Shown: positions 10,478-22,857 of the stretch, one piece after another
Numbering within the stretch: the first letter of the stretch is position 1
How the letters are laid out: each line of letters starts with the position of its first letter
DNA from: Zopfochytrium polystomum
Lineage: Eukaryota; Chytridiomycota; Chytridiomycetes; Chytridiales; Chytridiaceae
NCBI GenBank assembly: GCA_025765615.1
Contig: JAIVFJ010000040.1
Location: 124,001 to 188,000, forward strand
DNA length: 64,000 nt
Direction of reading: 5' to 3'
Notes under the pieces: model-generated
Told to the model about the DNA's origin: nothing
The model's input: the letters and a program-made list of their open reading frames with translations, nothing else
The model's database searches: none
Made by a program: the position numbers and the translations under genes

Positions 10478-11537
10478 CTACTTCTTGACAGCTGGTCCAA
10501 GCCGCGCCTGCACGCCACCGGCCGGCCCGAGCCTGGACGCCAGCCCGGGAGCCAGGACGCCCGGCTTGCCGCCCTCTGGCGGCCGGCTGCCGAGGCGCTG
10601 GAGTACGTGGACTGGGCCGAGCCGCGAGAAGACGTCCTGCGTTGCCGCTGCTGCTCCCGCGCCGCGCGCGCCGCCTCCGTTCCGTTTCTTTCCGGCCGCG
10701 CCGGCCGCGCCGCCACCCGCACCGCCCGACCCGGCCGCTGCCGCAGCCGCGCCGGCGCGTGCCGCCCGGCGGGACGGTGCTGGCCGGTGCTCAAACTCTT
10801 CCACTTTGATCGGTTCGCCTGGGCGGTTAAAACGGCAGAAAGAGTTGGGTTTGAGGACTCACACACGCAAAAAGAAAAAACAAAAAATCCGCCCAAAGCC
10901 TAACCGTCAATTGTCAGGTTCGAGCACCACGTGTACGCCTTGTCGGCCTCCACCTTGCTCGTGAACAGCACGGTTGCCACGCCGGTCGAGCGGCCCGCAT
11001 TGTCAAAACCCAGACGTGCCGATACCACTGTCGTGAACTCGTAAAAGAGCTCGCGGATCTCGCTCTCGGTGAGCTGGTGGATTGTGTGTGTGTGCGTGTG
11101 TGTGCGCATTTTTTTCCCGTTTGTATTTTTTGGGGGTGGGCCAGAAAGGAGAAACCCAAGCAAACGAAAGAAGAGAGAATTGTGAGAATTGTGAGAACAC
11201 CCTTCAAACGCACGCCCAGCCGCGCCTCCCACCGCAACCTCCCCCTGTCGTCCCAACCCGTTCTCCCCAAAAAAAACAAAAAAAAACAACTCACATTATA
11301 ATGCAAGTTCGACAGCTTCAGACCAAACAGCACGCTCGGCGCGGCGGCCTCCGCAATGACCGGCTGCTGCTGCTGCTGCTGCACCTGCGGGCCGCCGGAA
11401 CGCCGCGGCGCCGGTGCGGCCGCAGCCCCGGCACCGCGCGCGGCACCGCGGCCAAAGCTGGTGTCGGGGAGGTCGCCGTCGACGTCCATTGCCGACGAGG
11501 ATCCGGCGGGGCGGCGGCCGCGGCGGTGTGGGGGCAT
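10478..11537 (-). CDS. YRA1: Aly/REF (Yra1-like) mRNA export adaptor, RRM protein
   Basis: Three exons on the minus strand: 11537-11295, 11073-10905, 10818-10478 (250 residues). Donors are GTGAGT and GTTAGG; acceptors are CCAG in both cases. The single RRM spans the first intron: RNP2 LKLSNLHYN, then LTESEIRELF and TGVATVLF, matching Aly/REF/Yra1 proteins that couple TREX/UAP56 to mRNA export in the nucleus. An acidic MDVDGD segment precedes the RRM. The tail is Ala/Gly/Arg-rich with repeated xRLGx motifs (SRLGP, QRLGS, SRLGP, ARLGP) ending in VKK; I do not know a function for that repeat. The start at 11537 gives the best Yra1-like length; the Met at 11489 is an alternative. Confidence 0.85.
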
Positions 11538-12583
11538 CGGCGGGTGGGGGTTTTTTTTTGGAAGGGGGGGTGGGAAGGTTGTCTTTGTGGGTAGACTTCG
11601 AAAAGAGGGCGCAGGATTTGGTGTCGAGCTGTGTGTGATGGAACTTTTCGCCTCTTGTGTTTCAAAACAAGTTTCTGGTTGGAAGACTGCGGGGGCAAAG
11701 GGAGGCGCGTAATCGGCCAACGTTCGACTTCGAGAGACGTATCTTGCTGCGATCGGAGGAGGAGGAAGGTAGATCTGGACGCAGCTCGCTTGGAGGATCG
11801 GGCGGGTCGGGGCGAAGCCTCTTTCTGGTCCTCGGCTCTGGACGGGATCAAAACGCGGTTAGTGGTTGTGTGCGAGAGACCCACTCGCTGACTTGTCCAC
11901 TCGCGGAAAGGAGAAACTTTTGGCGTTTGGGTTCTCACGGCTGTTTGACACGTCACTGGTCCGCCATTGCAAGAGGTGAGGGTACAAAAAGAAAAAAATA
12001 AAAATAAAAAAAAGAAAGAAAAAGGTGATAATGCCTTGAGCACTATGCGATTTGCAGGCGTCATTAAGGGATGTGACTTTGCTATTTGTTGAAGACACCC
12101 ATCGACCATGACCGAGACTAGACTGATGCAACCGCCCACACTCCATCATCTTCCTGTACCACGACCCCGCCCGAAGCTGAAAAGAACCCCACCCTCACCC
12201 CCCGGAATCCTGCACAAAGTGGCGCAATTAAAGAAATAGGTGGTGGGGGGAGGAGAGGCAGAGCACGCGAAAGGTGAGCGAAAGAGAAGAGAGAAGAGTG
12301 AAGAGAGAAGAGCGAGCGAGAGCGACGAAGTGAGGGGGAAACTGGGAAGAAACAAAAAACAAAGGAAAGGAAGGCGGCACGGATGGATATTGAATTTTGA
12401 TGGTCGGTGGGGAGGGACGAGGGGCTGAAGGTTTTCTTTCTTTCTTTTTTTTTTTTTTTTTTTTTTCGAGGTGAGCGAGGTTGATTTGAAAAAGTGCCCG
12501 ATATAAGAAGATTTTAACAAGAAAGACCCGGAACTCGCCCGCCGGAGTATTAGGGGGGAAATAAAAGCGAGGTACCACCCGGC
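11538..12583. other. Intergenic between YRA1-like and TFIIB genes
   Basis: Upstream DNA of the Yra1-like gene and 3' flank of TFIIB, both minus strand. It holds an A-rich run at 11990-12023 and a T tract at 12448-12466. No gene is recognised. Confidence 0.6.
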
Positions 12584-13974
12584 TCAAGCCACCGGCAGGG
12601 CTTCCATGCCTTTGGCCACTTTAAGACCTTCCATTAGTTCAGTTCGTTTCTGGTACATGATTCGATAGGCTTTATTAAGCCAGTATGCGTAAGAGTGTGA
12701 AAGTTGAGTAAAAAAAAAAAAGACCGCAGTCGCAACGATGAATTAGTCAGCGTTGCTTAAACACAAAGAAATCAGAAAACAAACCATTTCGCAGCGTTGC
12801 TTCAGTGCAGCCAGAGACGCGCGCGACCTCCGCCGCGGTTTTGACCGTGTTCGAGAGACACACGACAAAGTACAGACTGGCTGCGATCAACGAAATAGTG
12901 GACTTGCCCGCAAGCATTCCGTCATCGGAAACTTTCTTCGCCACCTTCCAACGAGACGAGCGAGAGGAAACAAGAGCGCGAATAGTTTGTGCAAGTGGGG
13001 AAAGAAAGGTGAAGTAAGACACAACGAGAGCCGGACCCAGTCCACACAAAGAAAGAAGATTTCCAGGTGGGAACGGTTTGCCGAACCTGCAAGGCCGCGT
13101 TCTGAACGCTGTTGTCCAGATCCAGCTCCGACGCAAACCGAGCAATAAAAGAATCCAGCGATACTTGATTACTGGGGGTGTCAAGGTGCTTCTGGATCTG
13201 CTTGAAGCATCGCCCAATGTCCTTTTTCGGCACGTTCGTCAACCCGCAAATCTCCTTGAACGTACGCGTGACCGAGTGCTCCCTGCAGGCGAGATAGATG
13301 CAGGCGGCGATGATACTGTCCGTGTGCTTTCCCTTGAGGAGCTTGTCGTCCTCGACTTTTTTGAACAGCTGCTTTGCCGAGTCGACGACGACTTTGGCCA
13401 CACCGATGCGCTCGCACATAGTGCCGATGCGCTTGAAGTGGGTCAAAAGGGTCTTCTCCTTCTGATGGCCGGCGATGCGGTCGTGGATGCGCGAAAGCTC
13501 GCGCGCGCGACCGGTTCCGCCGTCGACTCGGGAGATCGTGGTCGCCTCGAGGTGGTTGATGCCGCCGAGGAGGGCGTCGCCCGCGGCACCCACACGGGAC
13601 GGGTCGTCGCCAGCGTCGTCCGAGTTTGAAAACGTCCGCCATTCGGATCGAGTGTCGATGATTCGATTGCCGAGCACAAGCCCTTTTTAGTGGGATGTGA
13701 ACCGAAAATAAGGAACAACGTAACGGTGAGTTGGCAGGGGATGACTGTCAAGGGGTGCAGGGGGCTTGGTCGAGTGGGAAAAGAGGGTGGAAGAATCTCT
13801 GGTGCAAGGTTGGGAAGCAGGACGCTCACCGCAGTCGGCGCACACCAGGTCGCCCTGGCCGAACTCTTCAATAATGTTTGGGTGCGGGTTCTTGCAGTAT
13901 GTGCACATGAGCTTGTGCGAGAGGTCCACGGTCGGCCGCATGGGTCCGATCATGGGGGGGTTGCTGGTGGTCAT
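12584..13974 (-). CDS. SUA7: Transcription initiation factor TFIIB
   Basis: Four exons on the minus strand: 13974-13830, 13682-13087, 12944-12785 and 12669-12584, giving 328 residues, close to yeast and human TFIIB. The N-terminal zinc ribbon has Cys at 24, 27, 45 and 48 (CTYC and CADC). It is followed by the B-reader/linker-like RSEWRTFSN and the GDDPSRVG motif found in fungal TFIIB. Two cyclin folds follow (about 110-200 and 215-300), with SLKGK-like KGKHTDSIIAA and RTFKEICGL in the first repeat. All phases match; the last exon supplies AYRIMYQKR and a short tail. The protein bridges TBP-promoter DNA and RNA polymerase II. The upstream TTG at 14007 is not used because ATG 13974 fits the family. 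Confidence 0.95.
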
Positions 13975-14456
13975 CGGGCGCTTTTCGAAGTGTTTTTTTG
14001 CACTCAAAAAGCTGGGGCGCTGGGACGGATGGACGGAGGAGGGGAGGGGGTGGCTGCGCTCTTCTCCCTTATGAATCGATCCAATGATTGCGGGGCTGTC
14101 CTCGGCAACGTATTGATTGCTGCGTGGGAGCAGAGGGCTTTATTACGCTGCTGCCGCTACAGTATTCCAAGAATTGGGGTTGGGACTGGTTGAAGGCGAT
14201 ATTTCTCTTTCGTCGCGTCCTCCTCGCCTCTACCACAGCCTCCCAGTCCTATCGTCGCCTTTCTTTCCCTCTGTTCTCCTCCGCCCTGAGATTTGACGAT
14301 CCGAAGCTCTCAGCAGGTGGAGCAGGGGGAGCGGCGGGGGCGCAGCGGCTGTTCTGACGGCGGCAGCGGGTCAACGGGACGTGTCCTTCTGAATGATTCC
14401 AACCACACTTCGACGGAATTTCTTTCCTTCACCTGGCCCTATTTATGTTGCGAGCG

Positions 14457-14527
<71 letters not shown>

Positions 14528-15108
14528 CTTTGCCCTACCAAGTCAGACGATTTTCTTGCTGTTGCTCGTGCACGTGACAGGTTGCAGAAAGTTCGCAATG
14601 ATTGCCTTGCGAGTCCGGCGAAATCGAGCTTGTATTCCACGGTTGGTCTCAAACGCAGAGGTTGATGCGCAGCATCAGCATGATATGCAAACCGAAAGTA
14701 CCAATGGCCTGTGGTGGTTTAGATAGTGTGGATGCCTACCTCCCGCTCAGTCAGTTTGATTCCATATTGGGAACATCGCTCGCAATATTCGGTTCAAGGC
14801 AAACGGAGCCACGATTCGAATTTGTTGTTGGGCAATCCAGACTTGCGGGCTCACAATAGGGACTCTTCTTGGCAAACAGCTTGCTCCTCCTTTTATCAAG
14901 ATACCGGGTCCTGGTACCATGCTCGGGCTTCGCATACAGAATGGGTCACAGCGGCATATTTGCCTCGGAAGTTGTTTCGGCCCCCCTCAACGTTATCTGA
15001 TAAGGGAGAAAGCGAAGGCAAAAAAGAAAGAAAGAAAATAGAAACAGGAAGCGAGGAGCGAAAAAACATAAGAAAGCGACCTCCTCCACAACCACACAAC
15101 CCACAACC
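13975..15108. other. Bidirectional promoter region TFIIB / 2OG oxygenase
   Basis: This separates divergently transcribed genes. It carries a (GA)n array and no recognisable coding sequence. Confidence 0.6.
14456..14526. repeat. (GA)n microsatellite
   Basis: A nearly pure GA array of about 70 bp in the divergent promoter region, about 480 bp from the TFIIB start. Confidence 0.9.
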
Positions 15109-16806
15109 ATGCTATCCTCAACTCACCGTCCTCTCGCCTTCGCCGCCGCCACCGCCGGGCGCATCGCCGCAACCCCCTCATCGGCGGCCGCCATCAAACT
15201 CTCTGCCGCCGCGTCCGCCCCGCGCCTCTCTGCCGCCCCCGCATTCGCAACCTCATCGTCCCAAGCCCTGCCGTTCTCGACCCGGGCGACCCACTCCACC
15301 CGCCTCACCACACCGTCGCCGCCCGCCGTCCGCGGCCCAGCATTCCTCGCGCGCGCGGGCGCCGTCTCGCCCGCGGCGGCAGCGGCAACCACGCAGCGTA
15401 GCAGCAGCAGCAGCAGCGGCGCGGTGCCGCCAGCGCACATCCCGATAGTGGACTTTGGCGGCTTCCTGACGGGCGATGCGGAGGCGAAGCGGCGCACGTC
15501 GGAGGAGCTCGTCAACGCGTTCAAGAACGTTGGGTTCGTTTATCTGTCGAACCATGGCGTGCGCGAAGAGCAGCTCAAGCTCGTGTACGCAAAGGTGTGT
15601 GGATGGTGGTGCAGTCATGCGGTTACAGACTTCCTTTTTTTTTTTTTTTTTTTTTTTTTTTGCTTCCTCTATTGCTGACCAAGCGTCCCCGCCCACAGTC
15701 CAAAGCTTTCTTTGACCTCGACCTTGAAGAAAAGATGAAGCTTGAGTGGGAATCTCCAGAGTCCAACCGCGGCTACGTCGCTCCCGGCCGAGAGAAGGTG
15801 ACGCAGCTGGTCGACCCCGAGGAGGTGAAGAAACTCAAGCAGGCTTCCCCGGATTTGAAGGTGAGCGAGTCGTTGTATGCGGGGTTTGTTTTATATTTGC
15901 TTCTCCTTGCGCTAAAACGAGGATCAGGAATCTCTGGAAATTGGCAAAGAGCCGTCCAGCACGTACCAGAACCGCTGGCCGAACCACGACCCCACTTTCC
16001 GCACCGAGCTGATGCGATTTTTTGACGTGAGTTAATGTTTTTCTTTGTCCTTCGAAGGAATTCGATTTTCGTTTGCTCACCGCGGCCGTAACGTCCACTC
16101 TTTTTTCTTTGGTCGCAGACGGCCCACGGACTCCACATGGAGGTGATGAGGTCCCTGGCCACCGGACTCGGCCTTCCTTCAAACTACTTTGACACATTCT
16201 GCGACGCCAAAGACCATAATCTCCGCCTGTTGCACTACCCGACCGTCGAGAAGAACCTTCTCGACAAGGACAACCAAACGCGTGCTGGGTAATCATCGAT
16301 GAACTTTTTTTGTTATTATTGTTCTCCTTTGGATGTAAAGCCCCATTGATTTGAATCGCACCTTCTGATGACACAAAATGATCACGCACAAACTCACACA
16401 TCCTGCACGACCCAACACCCCCAGAGCGCACACGGACTACGGCACGGTGACGCTGCTGTTCCAGGACGACCGCGGCGGGCTGCAGGTGAAGACGAAGGAG
16501 GGCACGTGGGCGGAGGCGACGCCGGTGCCTGGCACGATCGTGATCAACGCGGGGGACCTGCTGGCGCGGTGGTCGAACGACGTGATCCGGTCGACGGAGC
16601 ATCGAGTGGTGTCGCCGCCGCCGTCCCGGGTGAACGGGTCGACGGCGGTGTACCCGGCGCGGTACTCGATCGCGTTCTTTTCGAACCCGAACATGGACTC
16701 TGTGATTTCGGCGCTGCCGGGCGTCGTGCCGGCCGGCGAGCAGCCAAAGTACCCGCCCATCAAGACGTTTGACTACCTGGTCATGCGGCTAAGCGCAACG
16801 TACTGA
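15109..16806 (+). CDS. 2-oxoglutarate/Fe(II)-dependent dioxygenase, isopenicillin-N-synthase-like family
   Basis: Five exons: 15109-15594, 15699-15860, 15928-16026, 16119-16288 and 16425-16806 (432 residues), all GT-AG with consistent phase. After an Ala/Ser/Arg-rich N-terminal extension of about 105 residues that looks like a mitochondrial presequence, the DIOX_N region starts at IPIVDFGGFL. The catalytic core shows the iron ligands HTD (in AHTDYG) and His in STEHRVVSP, and the 2-oxoglutarate-binding Arg in RYSIAFF. This is the full facial triad plus RxS signature of the IPNS/GA-oxidase-like superfamily. Such enzymes hydroxylate or desaturate small molecules; the substrate is unknown. The first intron has a T27-like tract right after the donor region. 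Confidence 0.9.
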
Positions 16807-17191
16807 GCACCTGGTGGGACCGAGAGACCCAGTTGAGCGCTCCTAGCTATTCGGTCTGTGTTTCAGTCACTTTCCCCGACCCATTTTGCTGTTTTGCAAC
16901 CGTTCGGTGGTGGACGTTTAGCGTTTGCTTTTTTTTTTTCTTTTTTTTTCTTTTTTTTGAATAATACGCCAAGAGCCTCGTTTTTGCGACGAAGAAAGGG
17001 AAAAAGGGGGAAAAAACAGATTGGCCGGCCGTTGGATCATAAGAAGCCAATTGGTGACGCAAGTGGGGAGACAAAGACCGTGGTTTTTTCGGCAACCGGG
17101 AATTCACAGGTGATTTCCCGAGAATCAAAGAAGAAAAATACAGAAGAAAAAAAAAGAAAAAAAAGAAAAAGAAAAGGAAATCAACACAGAC
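16807..17191. other. Short intergenic region
   Basis: The 3' flank of the oxygenase and promoter of the next gene. T-rich at 16930-16958 and A-rich at 17128-17175. No feature is recognised. Confidence 0.6.
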
Positions 17192-17516
17192 ATGACCCGA
17201 TCGGCCACTTCTGCGGAGGCGGCGGCGGCGTCGGCCAAGGCATTCACACCTACGCCGTTCCGCCTGCCGACGCCGTCGCCCTTCTGCCGGGACATTTCGA
17301 TCGACACGGGCCACGGCTACCGCGTGGCCGCATCGGTCTGGTCCAGCAGCAGCGTCGCAAGTAGCAGGGGCGAGAAGAGCAGCAGCAGCAGCAGCCCCGG
17401 CGGCGGCCGCCTACGGGTCCTGGCCATGCACGGCGTGAGTTTCCCGCCGTCTATCTCTCTCATTCTTTCTTTCTCTCTGTCTCTCTGCCTCTCTCTTTCT
17501 TTCGCTCGCTCGCTCG

Positions 17517-17554
<38 letters not shown>

Positions 17555-18968
17555 TTCTAGCTCCATTTTGCTCCATCCACCTCCCTCACTCCTGTGCCGC
17601 CCGACCACTCCGATCGTGCCGATTAATTTTTGAAGGCAACACAAAATCATCTTTCAACCAAAAAACCGGCCGAAAAAAACGCCGGCAAAAATCACAAAAT
17701 AACAAAAACAAAATAACAAAACCGGCGAACAAAAACTCCTTTGAAAGTTCCTCGACAATGCTGCCACGTGGGACGTTTTCCTCGGCAGGATTTTCGCCGT
17801 TGCCCCGGACGCGCTTGAGGTTGTCGCCATAGACTTTGCCGGACACGGATTTTCGGACCATTGGGTGAGATGGAGAAAGAGAGGGAGAGCGGGAGAGGGA
17901 GAAAGAGACAGAGTCAAATTTGAGAGAGCGTCAGTCGCTCACTGTTATTATTCGCACACCGCTCCCCCGCCCCTCCCACCCCGCCACACCATCCGCCTCA
18001 GCCGCGCCAATGTAACTACGCCCTGGCCGAGCAGGCGGAGGCCGCCGCTCTGGTCGTCGACCAACTCGGTAAGCGGTTTTGTTTTCCTCCCACGTGTGCG
18101 TGCTTGCTTTGTTGCGTGCTGATAAGCTTGCTTTTCCCTCCTACCCGCTCCAACGGCACAACGATTAACGCTTTCCACGCTCGGCCCCAACATATTCAGG
18201 ATGGGAATCCTTCGCCTTGCTTTGCCACTCGATGGGAGCAGAGATCGGATGCCTCATCGCAGCCGCTTTGAACGACAGGTGTGTCCTCTTCGAGCAGCCT
18301 CTCTGTATTACAAACCTCTTTACCAATGCTTCCTTCCTATTGTTTTGCTTTCCACGTTCTTCCTTTTTCAAAGGGTCTCCCACTACATCGCGATCGAAGG
18401 CCTCGGGCCGTGGCGCGGCGTCAAACCGATGTCTGCCACCGAAGACCTGCGTCTGTACATTGACAGCCGCAACCGCATGTTTCGGCCAAAGAAAGTCCAC
18501 GAGACGGTCGACGCGGCGGCCGCCGCGCGCATGAAGGGCATGCACCCGCTGTCACGCGACGCGGCGCGCACGCTCATCCGCCGATCGCTCTCGCCAGCGG
18601 ACGCACCGTCCTCGCCAACGACATCCCCACCCTCCTCTTCCACCTCCTCCACCTCCTCCACGACCTCCTCCTCTTCGACCGCCGGCGTCATTTGGTCGTC
18701 GGACCAGCGGGTCTCGCTGCCGTTCCAGTACGTGTACGCCGAGTCGGCGGTGGCCGAGTTCCTGGCGGCGATCAGCTGCCCGACGCTGACGGTGTGGGGC
18801 CACACCGGGATGTGGAACGAGTTCAACGTGCGCGGCCGCGCGGGCCTGCTGGGAGGCGGCGCGACGGTCGTGACCATGCCGGGCGGACACCACTTGCACC
18901 TCGAGGTACCGTTATTCCACCTCCTCCCGCCTGCGCCTCATTTATAACTCACTTTGATATTTACACCA

Positions 18969-19008
<40 letters not shown>

Positions 19009-19227
19009 CAAACCACCACCCCGCAGCCGGACACGGCTGGCCCCGCAATCATGGAAACGCTTCTTTGGCTGGAGCGGCAGGGCGTAGCCGTGCCGTACCT
19101 GGCGGGCAAGTGCGCCGAGGACGTGCTGTTGCCCAACAATGTCGGCAGTCCCGTCAAGCGACTAGTGCTGCAGAAGGAGGAAGACAGGGCCAAGGAGCTG
19201 GACTCCATGCTGACCGCACGCCTCTAA
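17192..19227 (+). CDS. Alpha/beta hydrolase, serine-hydrolase-like (SERHL) type
   Basis: Six exons: 17192-17434, 17748-17864, 18002-18068, 18200-18278, 18374-18905 and 19027-19227 (412 residues). Conserved blocks run in order: LAMHG then LDNAATWD (oxyanion-hole loop), VVAIDFAGHGFSDHW, the nucleophile elbow CHSMGAEIG, AIEGLGPW, and the late PGGHHLHLE carrying the catalytic His. This order is that of the SERHL/MEST-like branch of alpha/beta hydrolases. The elbow begins with Cys where GxSxG has Gly, while the Ser remains. A Ser/Thr/Pro low-complexity insert (about 18600-18690) lies in the cap region. Intron 1 carries a CT array and the last intron an A-tract of about 36. Substrate unknown; probably soluble. 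Confidence 0.85.
17450..17552. repeat. CT-rich microsatellite inside intron 1 of the hydrolase
   Basis: TCTC/TTTC/CGCT interrupted dinucleotide array within the 313-bp first intron. Confidence 0.8.
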
Positions 19228-20617
19228 GGGGCGGGGGGGCTATCTTTTTTAGAGAGCGAGGACGCGACGCGTGCGGGTCGCGGCGCTGGTACGGAGGGAA
19301 CTTTGCAGCACAACCTCATTTTCTAACCTTTGATCGCGTTTGCGTCCAGTTTTGCATCCACCCTTTTCTCAGTTCGTCTCACCCGGACTTCGGCCGACCC
19401 AAAGCTCACCTCTCAAACTTAAACTCTTCTAAAAAATGAGATTTGAACTCTCGCTGTCTGTCATCGTTGTTGCGTATCGTGTTTTTTCTCCTCCTTTTTG
19501 GGAAAGAGCATGGATGTTGTAAGGAACCGGCGTGCACCCCTTTCGCAGCCGGCAACCTTTCCCCCCTTCCACACCTCCTCGTGCTCTATCCTTGAAGTTC
19601 CACATTACCACTGCCTCGTCGGCTGTTTGCTCTGTTGCTCTGTTTTCCCCCCTCCCCCCACCCTTACTTATGGGGTGCCCGTGTTTCTCTTGTTGTTGTT
19701 TGTTACCAGTGTTTTGTTTTTTATTTTCTAATTTTTTTTTATCTTCTTTCCTCTTCTCTCGTGAAAAAGGGATAAGAACACCGAGGACCCATCTGCGATG
19801 TCGTCAGTCCACGTAAGGTTGGGTTCTGTCAATGACTGTCAATATGGACAGTCAATATTGACAACTGCCACGAAAGTCTCAAATAAGGAAATCCTCTTGA
19901 GCGAGAGTGGATGCGCCGGTCGGCCCTCAAGAAAATAATCCTCTTCAAACCATGTCAAACCAATGCAAGGGGTATATCACGGACGGCCAAGAATCTTTCG
20001 TCTCACGCTGCACCAACAACGAGCACGTCACCATAGCAACATCAGCACCTCCACTGCCTCCGTCGCCGGCCGACATCTGCAGTCTTTAAACGCCCTGCAA
20101 CCGTCATCGTCTCAGGCTTCGTCAGTGCGATCCGTGCGATCAGCAACACACCGCACGCCCCAACAACGAGCGGTGGTCAGCCAGGCAATGACGTCGAACC
20201 ACAGAGAAAACAAGCCACAAGAATGTCACCGTCCCATGAAGTCGAGCGAGTATGTCAGAATCGCGAAAGAGACCACAGGTTATTTGTTTGTCAGTGGAAT
20301 AATGGTTGTTGAACATGCCGTGAGAACTATAGTGGTGGAAGAAGCTCCGTTGGGCTACTTTTTTTTTTCTCCATGTGTTTGTTTTTTCTTATTTTTTTTT
20401 CAAGCACAAAGATCAACAATTGAAAAAATCAACAACGACAGTCCAGATTGACAGTCCATCCGCAGACCGAGCTGCTGACTGATAGAAAGTTGACAATGAC
20501 AAATAATGGACTGACTTGTCAAGAACCCAACGGGTGACGTTTGGGGGAGCAAACAAAGAGAAACAAAATCGAATAAAATAAAATAAAATAAAAAACAAAC
20601 AACAAGAAAACAACTCC
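19228..20617. other. Intergenic with palindromic TGACTGTC/GTCAATATTGAC cluster
   Basis: Between the hydrolase and TLDc genes. It contains TGACTGTC (19833-19840) facing GACAGTCA (19847-19854), overlapping the perfect 12-bp palindrome GTCAATATTGAC (19851-19862). Related GACAGTC / TTGACA words recur at about 20437-20525. A-rich tandem AAAAT units lie at about 20571-20600, just before the next start codon. No gene is recognised. Confidence 0.5.
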
Positions 20618-22006
20618 ATGGCTTCGTCCACCTCACGACTGGTGCAGCAACCGCGCCGCCACCACGACGACGCCTACGACGCCCACGACAACGACGACGG
20701 CGGCGGCGGCGGCGGCGACACCACCTTTCCTCCTCCGCCGCCGCCGCCGGCCCACCCCGCCGAACACATCCTCCACCACCACAACTACAACCACCGCGGG
20801 AGCGGATCCTCGCCCGTCGTCGTCGTCTCCCCCAACGCCGTCTCCCTGTCCTCCCCCTCCCCGTCCCCGTCCTCCTCCGCCTCCCCGCGCTCCCCAACAT
20901 CGACGCCGCCGCCGCCGCGCGCGGGGTCGCTGTCGTCGCTGCTGGGCGGCGGGTGGGCGATCGGGCGGCGCGCGCTGGCGAGCCTTGCCGGGGGCGGCGG
21001 GGGGAGCTCCGCGGGCGCAGCAGCAGCAGCAGCGTCCGCGCCGCGGTCCTGGCATTCGCAGCCGCACCTCGCCTCTGCTAGTGCGACGACGACTGGGCGG
21101 CGGGATGTCGGCGACGACGACGAGCGGGACACTCGGCGTCGGCCGCGGCATCCGCCGGCCGTGCCGGGCGGCGGCGGCGGCGGACACGACGCGGACGGCC
21201 GCGACGGCGACGACGGCTGGCGGTTGCGGGAGGCGATGGCGGCGCGGGCGCCGGTGCGGCGGGTGGCGGACGACGAGAAGGTGGCGGTGGAGGGATTGCT
21301 TCTTACGCAGGCGATCGCGGACCAGGTCTGTGCATGTTTTTTCGCCAGCCGGCCCCCCGTGTTTCTTTGCTTGCCGCACTAACCCCGTCCCCCTTCCACC
21401 CCGCAAAACATTCCACCAGCTCCGTCCGCACCTTCCGCCGCTGCTGCGCGAGGCGTCGCGGTGGCGGCTGATCTACAGCATCGACCACCACGGGATCAGC
21501 ATCAACACGCTATACCGAAAGTGCGAGGAGGAGGCGGCGGGGCAGCCGGTGCTGCTGGTAGTGAAGGACGGGCGGGACGGCGTGTTTGGCGCGTTTGCGA
21601 GCGAGGCGTTCAAGGTCCAGCTGGGGTACCACGGGAACGGGTCGTGGTAGGGGCGGGCATTCGCTTTTTACTTTGGTTTCCTTTATACACACACTCACCG
21701 GCGTCTCCGCCTGCCTCCCGCACCCCAAGCTTTCTCTGGAAAGCGACCGCGGACGCATCGTCGTCGTCGCCGTCATCGTCGCCGTTGGTGCGAGTTTATC
21801 CAGCGACGGGAGCGAACGACTACCTGATTCTGAGCGAGGCGCAGTGCGTGGCGCTGGGCGGCGGGTCAGGGCGGTTCGGACTGTGGATCGACGCGGACAT
21901 TTACAACGGCCACAGCGGGCCGTGCCAGACGTTTGACAACGAGCGGCTGTCTGCCGAGCCCGAGTTTGAGGTCGTCGGTCTGGAGGTTTGGGCGTTTGAG
22001 CTGTGA
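20618..22006 (+). CDS. TLDc-domain protein (Oxr1-like)
   Basis: Three exons: 20618-21325, 21420-21646 and 21730-22006 (403 residues). The first about 225 residues are disordered, rich in His/Asp, Gly, Ser and Pro. The TLDc domain follows: LPPLLREASRWRLIYSIDHHGIS, VLLVVKDGRDGVFGAFAS, GSCFLW (formed across intron 2), NDYLILSEAQCVALGGGSGRFGLWID, and the terminal VVGLEVWAFEL, which closes the domain at the C-terminus as in OXR1. In other eukaryotes such TLDc proteins act in oxidation resistance and bind or disassemble V-ATPase. No LysM or GRAM domain is visible. Confidence 0.9.
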
Positions 22007-22857
22007 AAAACGCGTTGCGCGCCGGGGGTTGGGTTTGGTTGGGGACACGCCGCCCATTGTTGGTGAGGAGGGGAGGAGTGTGTGTTTGGGGGCGAAATGA
22101 GCTTTCTCAGGAAGTGCAAACCGCGATTAGATGCGTGGTGGTGGGGAGGTTAACAGGTACAAAAGGCACATGCAAATGGGCCACGCAACGACATTAGCAC
22201 ATTATATTTTGGTTTGTGTTCTTGTGCTGGCTGTCTGTCTGTGTCATTCAAACAAAACATTTTTGGCCATTCGGGTTTGTCTGTATTGTTGTTTTTCCCC
22301 TTTTGTCTCTCCGTCCCTGTCGCTCGCTGTTCCTGTCGTCTCACTTAATTTATTAAATAATACTCACGTGTGTGTCTGTCTGTCCGCAGCATCGCCTCGC
22401 CTGCAGGTGATTGATTGGAGAGGGTGAGAGGCGGTGGCGGGCCAGTCAGTTCAAGGAGGCCACCCCATGATGGTTGTGTTCACACACGGGTGCGCCCCTC
22501 CTGGGGCCATGGGAGTACCAGCTTGCTCCTTCGCCTTACATAAGACATTTCCCACCATGCACACACGCACTACACTCGCCTTAACTCACACAACCACCAC
22601 TCGCTTCCCCCCTCTCTCCCTTCCCTTCATGGTCGGTTCCAGAACAGAACAGCCCCCAAATTCACACGCCGCCACCGCCACCACCACACCACACGCTATC
22701 GTGGGACCCCCACAACCAAGCCACCTCATCCTTCACGCCCGTCGTCCCCGCTGAAATCGGCAAGGGGCAGCACCACCTCTGGCCCTCCCTCCTCCCAGCA
22801 GCCTTGAAGAACCAGTGCTCTCTAAGACCGACGTTTTTGAATGCCCGCAAGCCGATC
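22007..22857. other. Intergenic region upstream of the NLR-like gene
   Basis: No coding frame or RNA is recognised. CTGT/GTCTGT clusters occur at about 22229-22245 and 22371-22386, and a CA-rich stretch lies at about 22557-22600. Confidence 0.6.
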
